A DNA stretch of 64,000 bases from a bacterium (GTDB lineage: Bacteria > SZUA-79 > Acidulodesulfobacterales > Acidulodesulfobacteraceae). The stretch covers positions 36,487 through 100,486 of the forward strand of contig JAJZJW010000009.1 of assembly GCA_021809845.1 (NCBI GenBank). The letters are read 5' to 3'. The translations under genes and the position numbers were made by a program. The notes under the pieces were generated by a model. The model did no database searches, had not been told where the DNA came from, and saw only the letters and a list, made by a program, of their open reading frames with translations. Each line of letters starts with the position of its first letter. The stretch's first letter is position 1. This document shows, in pieces, positions 9,313 through 16,865 of the stretch.

Positions 9313-9379
9313 ATTATTCCTGTAAAAACTATTTTTAATAAACTTAAAAAATTTGCTTAATATTTTTATTAGCATAAAA

Positions 9380-9661
9380 TTATTTTAAAACCTGTGTATC
9401 AGTAACTGGCGAGATATTATTAACCTCTATATTTTTGCAATATTTTTTACGCCAGGTAAAATATCCTTTTATATATATAACTATTATAACAAAGTTTAAT
9501 ACTAATAATCCAATTAAATTAGAGTTAATGCCTATCGCAATCCAAATAATACTGCTTGTTACTCCGACTAAAAATCCCGTCTTTTTTAAATCCGTTATAA
9601 GCCAGATGGAATATAATGATAATATTGTAGCTACCCAGTCAAGTGCATTCCATAATGTCAT
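9380..9661 (-). CDS. small PnuC-like membrane protein
   Basis: A 93-residue protein with three predicted membrane helices (about 5-24, 29-45 and 48-68) followed by a polar tail. The layout and sequence (DWVATILSLYSIWLI, SSIIWIAIG) resemble one half of PnuC-type nicotinamide riboside transporters or related small membrane proteins. No NAD-related neighbour supports a transport role, so the function stays open. Confidence 0.55.
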   Translation of the reverse strand: MTLWNALDWVATILSLYSIWLITDLKKTGFLVGVTSSIIWIAIGINSNLIGLLVLNFVIIVIYIKGYFTWRKKYCKNIEVNNISPVTDTQVLK

Positions 9662-9689
9662 ATTAATATTATCCCTTCAATATTTATAT

Positions 9690-9787
9690 TATAAACTCGC
9701 TATTTTTTTAAAATGTTCCGTCTTGTTGCTTTTTTATTTATAAACTCGCTATTTTTTTAAAATGTTCCGTCTTGTTGCTTTTTTTTG
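9690..9787 (-). repeat. 49-bp tandem duplication of the 3' end of the HAD gene
   Basis: ATAAACTCGC starts at 9691 and again at 9740. The right copy encodes the last residues and stop of the HAD-hydrolase gene; the left copy lies downstream of that stop. Confidence 0.85.
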
Positions 9788-10820
9788 CTTCTTCTATTGT
9801 ATTATTTATATATTTTTCGGGGCTGTCACACCTTTTTTTAATATCGCTTTCGAAAGCAAGTTTTCTGTATATTGAGTTTTTTGGAGTATCTTTGCTTAAT
9901 AGATATGCTGTATAAGATAGGTCGGCAACTTCTTTATCCCCTTTCCCCTCGTTCAAAAAATCGCGCCAAGTTTTGGGTTTATTTATATTATTGTCTTCGG
10001 CTTTTTGGTTTATACAAGAAATTTTATCGCTTTTACCAAGAACCTTATTTTTCTTATTAACAACCTCCAATCTGACATCAGTAATATAATTTGCGTCCGA
10101 AAGACCGCTGCAAAGAAAATTGGGGTTATAGGACCGAAGCTCTTCACGGGTATGATTTCCCGAAGCAATACTTATAACCGGAACGCCTGCATTTTTGGCG
10201 GTGATTATATCGTTAGGAGAATCGCCTACGAAAATAACATCCGATTTATTATAGCCTTTTTCTTCTATTATTTTATCTAACATTTGAGGGGAAGGTTTAC
10301 TCGCCATTCCGTCGCCCGTTCCGTATATACAATCAAAAAATTTATCAATGCCCAAGTGTTTTAATATATCCCTTGAAATTGGGCCAGGCTTATTAGTGGC
10401 TACGTTTAAGGATTTGCCTTCATCTTTAAGATATGTAAGAAGGTCTTTTACGCCAGTAATTAACGAAGTTTTTTTGAAGCAAACTTCGTTATATTTATCT
10501 ACAAATATTTCCATTGCCGCATCTTGATTTTCTTTTCCTACTATTTTTCCGAACAGTTTCTCGATGTGAACGCTGCTTGGGGAATTTACAAGGGCATTTG
10601 GATTTTCGGGGAATTCTTTTTTTTCCGGAAAACTTGATAAAACCGCACCTATTGCGTCTTTATAGGCTTGAAAAGAATCTACCAGAGTGCCGTCTAAATC
10701 AAAAATCACGCAGGAATAACGCTTTAAGTTATCAGTCATTTTAACGTTATTATTTGGAACTTCGCCAGGGTTGCCATTGCCATTATGACTATTTATTAAT
10801 TTTTCATTTTGTATGCTCAT
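9738..10820 (-). CDS. HAD-family phosphatase fused to a C-terminal tail shared with the conjugative helicase
   Basis: 360 residues. Residues 35-250 are a phosphoglycolate-phosphatase-type HAD hydrolase: motif I DLDGTLVDS (Asp41, Asp43), motif II near TNKP (143-145), Lys175 in SKPSP, motif IV GDSPND (199-204). A polar linker follows. Residues 283-360 align without gaps to residues 697-774 of the helicase encoded at 12913-15237 (about 46 of 78 identical by hand count). A tail shared with a DNA-processing protein suggests a docking or T4SS translocation signal, making the phosphatase a candidate transferred effector (inference). The first 28 residues are atypical; M28 is an alternative start. 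It is the last gene of the relaxase operon. Confidence 0.85.
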   Translation of the reverse strand: MSIQNEKLINSHNGNGNPGEVPNNNVKMTDNLKRYSCVIFDLDGTLVDSFQAYKDAIGAVLSSFPEKKEFPENPNALVNSPSSVHIEKLFGKIVGKENQDAAMEIFVDKYNEVCFKKTSLITGVKDLLTYLKDEGKSLNVATNKPGPISRDILKHLGIDKFFDCIYGTGDGMASKPSPQMLDKIIEEKGYNKSDVIFVGDSPNDIITAKNAGVPVISIASGNHTREELRSYNPNFLCSGLSDANYITDVRLEVVNKKNKVLGKSDKISCINQKAEDNNINKPKTWRDFLNEGKGDKEVADLSYTAYLLSKDTPKNSIYRKLAFESDIKKRCDSPEKYINNTIEEAKKSNKTEHFKKIASL

Positions 10821-10842
10821 CTTAATATCCCTATTTTATTGT

Positions 10843-11859
10843 TTAATAAGAATCAGCGGTTAATTTTCCGATTGCTCCGCTAAGAGCATTTTTTATAATT
10901 TCATCGGTAGCTTCCTCGTACTCTTGATAATAATCCAGCGCCGTCCTTTTTAAAGCCATGTTGCCGGCTGAAAGGAGCCTGTCCCATTCTGCACCTGCTT
11001 CTCTAATCGCCGGAACTGAATTTTCAATTAAAGAAGCGGTATCGTCCTCGCTTGGAAGTATGTATTCTTTATAAGGTCCGTTATAAAGCAGCTCTACCAT
11101 CTGTTTGTCTATACCGGGAATGCCGAATTCTTCTATTTCGGCGCGGGGATTTTCAGGGTTCGAAGTGCTTTTCGGGTTAATAGCGATATTTTCCCACAAA
11201 AACGAGTTCATTAAATTAAACATATAATCTCTATTAAGCCTTGTGTCTTCGCCTTCTTCGAACATCTTATCCATAAATATCTTAAGGAAAACATTTTCGG
11301 CAATTTTCGGGTCGGTAAAAAAAGTTTTGTTAAATATTAAAACTTTAGAGTAAACTACCGGTTTGCCCTCTACCGCCAAAAAGTGTCCAAACGGAACGAA
11401 AATGGAGCTTTCAGTCGATTTTTTTATTATAATATCTTGCAACTTACCATCGTTAATCGGAAAAACAGGCCAAATAGAATAATCTTCCACAAGACTGAGC
11501 GTTTTTCTCACCGCCATATTCTGCGCACTGAGTATCTTATCACGAAGCTCTTGCTCCCCCAACACGGCAAGAATAGTAACGTATTTTGGCGCTATAAAAG
11601 TCATTTCTATTCCTGCTTCCTCCGCATACATCGGCGAGTCCTCAAAGAAAAGTTCCACAAGACGAGCCCAGTCCTCGCCTGTAACCTTTTCGCCTTCTAT
11701 TTTTAACATTTCTGCAAGTTTTCCGCGAAAAACGGTGAAGGCTCCGTTAACATCTTCGTCATTCTTGCTGCAGTGCCGCATAAAATACCCTGAGACTTCG
11801 CTTATACCCAGCACTTTTACGCTATAGTGGCTGTTGTAGTATAACAGATTTTTATTCAT
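10843..11859 (-). CDS. divergent MobF/TrwC-like relaxase domain protein
   Basis: 338 residues from the ATG at 11859, which has AGGAG 7 nt upstream (an ATG at 11865 is too close). MobF-like landmarks: an N-terminal tyrosine cluster (YYNSHY), FRGKLAEMLKIEGEKVTGED, then MTFIAPKYVTILAVLG, equivalent to the TFSAPKSVS motif, and an AVRKTLSLVE helix. In the His-triad region only FGHFL is recognisable; where MobF has DPQLHTH this protein has KPVVYSK, so two metal ligands seem lost. In classical MobF proteins this domain is fused to the helicase, here a separate gene. It may nick and carry the transferred strand, or be a degenerate partner. A conserved leader precedes it. Confidence 0.65.
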   Translation of the reverse strand: MNKNLLYYNSHYSVKVLGISEVSGYFMRHCSKNDEDVNGAFTVFRGKLAEMLKIEGEKVTGEDWARLVELFFEDSPMYAEEAGIEMTFIAPKYVTILAVLGEQELRDKILSAQNMAVRKTLSLVEDYSIWPVFPINDGKLQDIIIKKSTESSIFVPFGHFLAVEGKPVVYSKVLIFNKTFFTDPKIAENVFLKIFMDKMFEEGEDTRLNRDYMFNLMNSFLWENIAINPKSTSNPENPRAEIEEFGIPGIDKQMVELLYNGPYKEYILPSEDDTASLIENSVPAIREAGAEWDRLLSAGNMALKRTALDYYQEYEEATDEIIKNALSGAIGKLTADSY

Positions 11860-11865
11860 AAACAT

Positions 11866-12010
11866 TCTCCTGGTATAATATTCACTGTAATTATCATGAA
11901 CATAATTTGTTATTTTGATTAATTTTGTTAAATCTTGTAAATTTATAAAATTAAATTAAATCTAATAATCTTATCTGAATGCAAGAAAGACGGTTTATTT
12001 TTTCCTTTTA
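11866..12010 (-). promoter_or_regulatory. conserved structured leader of the relaxase-like gene
   Basis: On the minus strand: CCGTCTTTCTTG...AGATAAG, an AT-rich stretch, then the inverted repeat at 11880-11901 (GTTCATGATA-AT-TACAGTGAAT), then ATTATACCAGGAG and the start. The order and spacing match the copZ-like leader and the pilS leader. A hairpin right before the ribosome site could control translation. Confidence 0.65.
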
Positions 12011-12028
12011 AAAATTTAACTTTTATGG

Positions 12029-12136
12029 TTTTACACGTTATAATGAAAAAGCAATACGTTCTGCTTATTTGATATTGTGCGAATATCGCACTTTCATCAG
12101 ATTTTACTCGTTATAATGAGGGGGCAATACTTTCTG
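12029..12136 (-). repeat. 73-bp-offset tandem duplication of a gene 3' end
   Basis: TTTTACWCGTTATAATGA plus following bases occurs at 12029 and 12102. The right copy is the 3' end of the truncated helicase paralogue; the left lies downstream of its stop. A perfect 15-bp palindrome (GTGCGAATATCGCAC) lies at about 12077-12091 between the copies. Confidence 0.8.
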
Positions 12137-12877
12137 TCCATCCTCTTCTATTTGGGCTTTTTCAAGCATTTTGCCGTAGTCCGCAGTATATATTTTTATA
12201 TCGGATTCGGCTCTTTTCACATCGGTAAACTGCGTATATTTTTCATTATAATTGGTATCGCCGTTATCGTAGATAAACACTTTTTTCGACGATATTCTGA
12301 ACAGATGATGTTTAAGTGTGGTTAAGGCATATGCGTAATCGATATTGCTAAGGCTATAATCTTTAGTGCTGAAAGCGATAATCCTTCCGTCTTCTATTTC
12401 TACTTCTATTATGCAATTGTCTTTTTCATCCTCATATATATCCCTAATTATGCCTGTATATCCGCTAATATCTTCTAACACGTCGTTATCTGTTAAAAAA
12501 ACAATTTTATCTCTTACGCAAAAATCTTTAAATTCGTCTTTGGTCTGTATTTTACAATTCAGCGTATTATTTTCCTTAAGCTTTTCTCTGATTAACCGGT
12601 TAAATTCGTTTTTATCGTCTTCCGTCATGGTAATAACACTCAGAGCGTTATAGTCATAGCCGTAGCTTTCGTAGCCGCCGCCGCTTATATAATCTTCTAC
12701 TATTTTGGCTTTAAGCCCGTCTTTATCTTTAATATCTTTAAAAATTTTACCGGCATGAGCCAATTTTTCAAAAGCGCCGTTCACATTATTGTTTATAATG
12801 TCATCTGCAACGTCTTCCATAAGAATCCTAACTTCCCATTCGTTTTTGGCGCGTTCCACATTAAGTTTAGCATCCAT
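12104..12877 (-). CDS. truncated helicase paralogue (C-terminal RecD/TraI-like part only)
   Basis: 257 residues without a Walker A motif. It aligns to the latter half of the neighbouring helicase: FEKL, a DKNEFNRLIREKLKE segment, DFCVRDKIVFLTDND, and the C-terminal block ending YNEKYTQFTDVKRAESDIKI, which matches YNEMYVDMTRAKKNLKI there. The conserved MTRAKK motif is altered to FTDVKR, so ATP-dependent unwinding is unlikely. It has its own AAGGAG ribosome site and an intact frame of normal composition, so it may be expressed, for example as a regulatory or DNA-binding subunit. The first about 40 residues have no clear counterpart. Confidence 0.7.
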   Translation of the reverse strand: MDAKLNVERAKNEWEVRILMEDVADDIINNNVNGAFEKLAHAGKIFKDIKDKDGLKAKIVEDYISGGGYESYGYDYNALSVITMTEDDKNEFNRLIREKLKENNTLNCKIQTKDEFKDFCVRDKIVFLTDNDVLEDISGYTGIIRDIYEDEKDNCIIEVEIEDGRIIAFSTKDYSLSNIDYAYALTTLKHHLFRISSKKVFIYDNGDTNYNEKYTQFTDVKRAESDIKIYTADYGKMLEKAQIEEDGQKVLPPHYNE

Positions 12878-12912
12878 TGCGTTATTATTCTCCTTATATC
12901 TTATATTATATA

Positions 12913-15237
12913 TTATAAACTAACGCTTTTTTTATAATACTGCGCTTTCCCGCTTTTTTTAGCTTCTTCTATTACACCGGTTATATATTTATCGGGATTG
13001 CCATGCCTTTCTTTAATGTCGCTTTCGGAAACTAGCTTTCTATATATTGAGTTTTTAGAAGCATTTTTATTTAACAGATAAGATGTGTAAGCTAAATCGG
13101 CATTTGCTTTATTTCCTTCTTTGTCCATAACAAAATCCTTCCATGTCTTTAAATTAGTCTCAGGAAGATTTGCTTTATTTTCTTTTTTATCTATAACAAA
13201 ATCATTCCGTGTCTTTAAATTAGCCTTAGGAGTATTTGAATGGCTTTTACTTGAAAATGCTTCCTGTACCTGTTCTTTTTTAGAGTCGTTTATCATTTTA
13301 TTTTCGTCTGTAGTGTAAATTTTTAAATTCTTCTTAGCCCTTGTCATATCAACATACATTTCATTATAGTTAGTTTCGCCGCCGTTATTATAAACAAACA
13401 CGTTGTCCACGGAAATACATTGGGACTGCCTGCTTGTCATAGCATACGAATAGTCTATTGCGTTATAATTTTTTGTATGAAAATAAACAACATCTTTTTC
13501 TTTTTCGCCAATTTCAGCCTTAATAATATAACCGCCCGTTTTATCTTTAGAGATATCTTTTATAACCGCCGTTTGTCCTTCTAAAATTTTATACTCGCCT
13601 CCGTCTTTACCTTTTACGGCTTTATCATAGTCTCTTAAAAACGTAATATTATCGTTCACGCAAAAATCTTTATTCGTCTCTTTAAAAACTTCAAAATTTG
13701 CGGCGGGACTGAGCTTTTCTATTTTTTTTGTGTTAATATTTTCGGCAAAAATAAAATTGTTTTTTTCGTCAACGGCAACAACCTTGTAAGATTTTTCGCC
13801 TTTTTCGTCTATCGATTTTATAATATCGTTCAACTCATAATTTTTTGCCCTCTTTTTATCAAAGTCGAGCAAATCCCTATTTTGCAGACAATCTACGGTG
13901 CAGGTATTTTTTTCGTTTACTTTTAGTATTTCCTCTTCTTTAAGCTTTTTTCTTACCAAATCGTTAATATTGTCTTTATCGGTATCATTAGAGACAAGAA
14001 TAACGGATTTTTTTATATTTTCACTAAAAATATCATCCCTGCTTTTCTTGCTGATATCCGTCATCTTTAAAATAGCGTCTGCTTTTATATCTTTTGCAAA
14101 ACTGTCAACAATATCCCGTTTAAGTTTATCGGCATAATCGCCTACAACGCCGGCTTTTAGCTTATCAGCGTCGCTTATCGTATAAATATTACCCTGTTTT
14201 TTTAATTTTTCGAATGTTTCCGGTACGTTTTTATTTGCCATGCTCGTTACGGCATCCAACAAACTCTCGTTTTTTCTTTGCCTTCTTATTTCGGTTATTT
14301 CCACGGTTTTACAACGATTTTGAAGTTCTTTAAACATTCCGCCGGCTTCGATAGACCCGTACTGTTTTACGTCTCCCGCCAGCACTATTTTGCATTCTTT
14401 TTCTTTAGCAATTTTTACTACTTCCGCAAACTTTTTAGTGGGTAATAATCCTGCCTCGTCTATGACTATTGTGTTTCCGACCAGAAGTATGCCGGGGTTA
14501 CCCAAAAAGCTTTTAATGGTGTGCGATTTTATTCCGCTGTCGTTCTCTAATTCTCTGCTGGCTTTACCGGTCATAGCAAGTCCGGTAATCGGAACACCGT
14601 TTTTGTTTGCCAATTCTTGTAAAATATCTTTAAAAGCTTTCATAACGGAAGTTTTTCCAGTACCGGCATGCCCCTGTATAATAAGATAATTATCGTCGTT
14701 ATTAAGCATTGCTTCCAAAGCGCGCCTTTGTTCGCCGCTTAATTTACGGTGATGCTCTTCAGGAGAGTCTTCCCATTTTTTTATAGCCGCATTCATCTCT
14801 TTTTTACCGAACAGCGTTGGATGCGGTGTTTTGCCGTTATAATCCAATATAGTTTGTTCAAATTCGTAATACTCTCTGGAAGTTAACTTTTCGTTATTAT
14901 CGCCTTTGACTATTTTGCCGTTAATTATAAATTCGTTTATTACGGATTTAATATCTTCGTTTTTGATGTCTTTCAACTTAAAAATTTTACTTAATTTTTC
15001 GTCCGAAGAAATCCGTTCCTTAAGCTGTTCTTTTGCCTCGTCAATCAGTACCGTATCGGAAAAAAAACTTTTTCGTTCGTTAAGTTTTTCCATGGCGTCT
15101 GTAATAGCTAAACCAATAGAGCGTTTAATTAGCTCCGCGTTTTCTCTGTTTTTTTCAAAAGTTTCTGGATTAAAGTCTATTAAGGCGGGTCCAAAAGCAT
15201 ATTGATTGCCCACACTTTCTATTTGCAGTAAACCCAT
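12913..15237 (-). CDS. conjugative DNA helicase (TraI/TraA C-terminal type, RecD-like SF1)
   Basis: 774 residues, cytosolic. Residues 40-75 carry the AITDAMEKLNERKSFFS segment usual between relaxase and helicase in MobF proteins. Walker A is GHAGTGKT at 189-196, Walker B VIDEA at 258-262, motif III GDVKQYGS and a RQR motif follow, and the C-terminal UvrD-like block ends YVDMTRAKKNLKIYT. Residues 697-774 form the tail shared with the HAD protein; just before it a roughly 22-residue segment (NLKTRNDFVIDK / NLKTWKDFVMDK) is duplicated in frame. No relaxase domain is fused; a divergent one is encoded two genes downstream. Strong ribosome site AAGGAG. Confidence 0.88.
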   Translation of the reverse strand: MGLLQIESVGNQYAFGPALIDFNPETFEKNRENAELIKRSIGLAITDAMEKLNERKSFFSDTVLIDEAKEQLKERISSDEKLSKIFKLKDIKNEDIKSVINEFIINGKIVKGDNNEKLTSREYYEFEQTILDYNGKTPHPTLFGKKEMNAAIKKWEDSPEEHHRKLSGEQRRALEAMLNNDDNYLIIQGHAGTGKTSVMKAFKDILQELANKNGVPITGLAMTGKASRELENDSGIKSHTIKSFLGNPGILLVGNTIVIDEAGLLPTKKFAEVVKIAKEKECKIVLAGDVKQYGSIEAGGMFKELQNRCKTVEITEIRRQRKNESLLDAVTSMANKNVPETFEKLKKQGNIYTISDADKLKAGVVGDYADKLKRDIVDSFAKDIKADAILKMTDISKKSRDDIFSENIKKSVILVSNDTDKDNINDLVRKKLKEEEILKVNEKNTCTVDCLQNRDLLDFDKKRAKNYELNDIIKSIDEKGEKSYKVVAVDEKNNFIFAENINTKKIEKLSPAANFEVFKETNKDFCVNDNITFLRDYDKAVKGKDGGEYKILEGQTAVIKDISKDKTGGYIIKAEIGEKEKDVVYFHTKNYNAIDYSYAMTSRQSQCISVDNVFVYNNGGETNYNEMYVDMTRAKKNLKIYTTDENKMINDSKKEQVQEAFSSKSHSNTPKANLKTRNDFVIDKKENKANLPETNLKTWKDFVMDKEGNKANADLAYTSYLLNKNASKNSIYRKLVSESDIKERHGNPDKYITGVIEEAKKSGKAQYYKKSVSL

Positions 15238-15271
15238 AATCTTTATCTCCTTAATATTAAAAATATAAAAT

Positions 15272-15652
15272 TTATGCTGCTAAAGTTAAGCTTTGTTTCC
15301 GTGCCGTCTTTAATGTTGTGAGTAAAACGTTAAAATTCAATTTTGTTTTTTCTATTATTGCGGCTTTAGAAACGCCTGTATTATGCACGACACCATAAGC
15401 ATTCTCGAAAAATTTTTTTTCGTTAATATTACAGGTGTTTTTTACAACGTTTCCTGTTTTGGGATTAAACATATCGAACGAATCGAGTTTGCCGAGTAAA
15501 AATTTCCTATCGCTGTTTATGCCGGGCTTATCGTATTTATACGTAAAATGTTCCATTTTAGGCTTATTTGCGGTATTGAACTCGCCCGTGGGCTTAAATA
15601 AATTTAAAGATTTACCGTCATTAAGAAAAACATACCAATCGTTATTTGTCAT
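15272..15652 (-). CDS. ICE-associated protein, homologous to the C-terminal half of the 373-residue protein at 19892
   Basis: 126 residues, not recognised. It aligns with about residues 235-330 of the 373-residue protein encoded at 19892-21013: WYVFLNDGK / YYVFDKTDK, then LDSFDMFNPKTGNVVKNT / LDMVNFQTGNVTRNY and FFENAY / IFADAY. It overlaps the upstream gene by 11 nt and has an AAGGAGG ribosome site. The upstream gene matches the N-terminal half of the same protein, so the pair is the split version of that fusion. It is cotranscribed with the helicase. Confidence 0.75.
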   Translation of the reverse strand: MTNNDWYVFLNDGKSLNLFKPTGEFNTANKPKMEHFTYKYDKPGINSDRKFLLGKLDSFDMFNPKTGNVVKNTCNINEKKFFENAYGVVHNTGVSKAAIIEKTKLNFNVLLTTLKTARKQSLTLAA

Positions 15653-16211
15653 TTTTTGTATCCTCCTTACCGTTACCGTTATTATTAAAATTTAAATTGA
15701 CTTTACCGTTTATAAAATCGCTCATTAAATCATCAACCAATTTGTCGTCCAGAGCCTCCGAATCGAAACCTACACCTTTTAACATTCTTAAAAAATCGGC
15801 TTCGTCAAACTCGTATTTGCTTCTGATATCGAATTCCTTGTCGTTGTTTTCGCCGATGCGAACGGTAAAACTGCCTTGCGCCTTATAAATACCTATGCCT
15901 TCTATCAATTGTTTATCAAAAATATAATAATCGCCGTTATCTAAGCAGTATGTTTTGATTAAATTGTTGAGCTGCTCCAGAATGATGTGCTTACTGCCGT
16001 TTTCAAAGCGGTTAATTTTGATGACGCTGTAATGGTCGCCTCTTTTTACGAAGAATCTTTCTCTGTCATCGAGCTTGGATAAAACCGTATTTTTGTCGTC
16101 ATTAGAATTAAAATCATAAAACATATCTAATCCGTCGTCGTTTCTGCCGAGATATAAATAAAGCCCGCCTTCCGTTAAATTACAATGAGTATCAAAAATG
16201 CATGTATTCAT
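15642..16211 (-). CDS. ICE-associated protein, homologous to the N-terminal half of the 373-residue protein at 19892
   Basis: 189 residues, no known family recognised. It shares with the 373-residue protein the blocks YLYLGRNDDGLDMFYD / YVYMGVDADNGADMFSD, LDDRERFFVKRGDHY / LDDKERAFIKDGDEY, NRFENG / NKFENG and DYYIFDK / DYIFDK. There is no signal peptide or membrane helix and the end is Asn-rich. It is the first gene of the helicase/relaxase operon, behind a Pho-box-like promoter at 16259-16389. A role in DNA processing or regulation of transfer is guessed from position only. Confidence 0.75.
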   Translation of the reverse strand: MNTCIFDTHCNLTEGGLYLYLGRNDDGLDMFYDFNSNDDKNTVLSKLDDRERFFVKRGDHYSVIKINRFENGSKHIILEQLNNLIKTYCLDNGDYYIFDKQLIEGIGIYKAQGSFTVRIGENNDKEFDIRSKYEFDEADFLRMLKGVGFDSEALDDKLVDDLMSDFINGKVNLNFNNNGNGKEDTKNDK

Positions 16212-16258
16212 CCGATTCTCCCCATTCTCCCCAATTCTTTCAGTATTGTTTTATTAAG

Positions 16259-16389
16259 ATTATATTATATAAATGTTACAATTTTATGAAGCTTTTATTA
16301 AATTTTTGTTAAATTTTAATTATATGAAGCTTTTATTAAATTTTTGTTAAATTTCAATTTTATGATGTTTATATTAAATTTGCGTTAAA
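16259..16389 (-). promoter_or_regulatory. Pho-box-like promoter of the relaxase/helicase operon, with triplicated box set
   Basis: On the minus strand the boxes nearest the gene are TTTAAC (5' base 16313), TTTAAT (16302), CTTCAT (16291) and TGTAAC (16280), all 11 bp apart, with TATAAT starting at 16264 (16 bp further). A unit with CTTCAT, TTTAAT and TTTAAC is repeated twice more upstream (about 16324-16351 and 16362-16389), giving about ten boxes, the longest array in the window. Confidence 0.75.
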
Positions 16390-16391
16390 TT

Positions 16392-16865
16392 TCAATTAAC
16401 GGTATTTTTTTTATTGACGGTTATTGCTATTTTATCACCCGCCTTAATGCCGTAGCGGCTTATAATCCCGCTGTTTACCTCAAGTATCCGGTTAAAAGAC
16501 TTATCTGCAAAATAAATTTTACAGACTTTGGTTCTGCAAGGCGGAATATTTTTATACAACTGAACTACTTTATCGCCGTTTATAAAAATTGCGTCCAAAG
16601 ATATAAACATATTTTTCATCCAGATAGCAGGCATGGTGGAGGTAAAATGAAAAATCATCAGCAGTCCTTTATTTAAACTAAGCCGCTTTACGAACATAAG
16701 ACCTAAATCCTGCTCCTTTGTGCTGTTTGCTATTAATACGCCTGCCTTATACGTCTTTTTTCCGAATATTTTTATGCTGCCGTATTCGTAGCCGTATGCC
16801 GAAACTGCGCTTATATAGGCGACTGTCAAAATTAAAATTGCCGCCGTTAAAATAAAAAATTTCAT
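16392..16865 (-). CDS. DUF192 family exported protein
   Basis: 157 residues. A signal peptide or membrane anchor covers about 1-23. The rest matches DUF192: the GLMFVKRLSLNKGLLMIF block, MPAIWMKNMFISLDAIFI and a C-terminal ILEVNSG...GIKAGDKI segment. DUF192 proteins form small beta-barrel domains of uncertain role. The start overlaps the end of the upstream membrane-protein gene by 4 nt, so they are coupled. Probably cargo or core genes interrupting the transfer region. Confidence 0.85.
   Translation of the reverse strand: MKFFILTAAILILTVAYISAVSAYGYEYGSIKIFGKKTYKAGVLIANSTKEQDLGLMFVKRLSLNKGLLMIFHFTSTMPAIWMKNMFISLDAIFINGDKVVQLYKNIPPCRTKVCKIYFADKSFNRILEVNSGIISRYGIKAGDKIAITVNKKNTVN

Noticed and set aside
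10843..15237. Relaxase and helicase genes as a frameshifted single MobF protein
   Set aside because: The helicase gene comes first in transcription order, with another gene and a dedicated leader between them, so a simple frameshift cannot restore the usual N-relaxase, C-helicase order.
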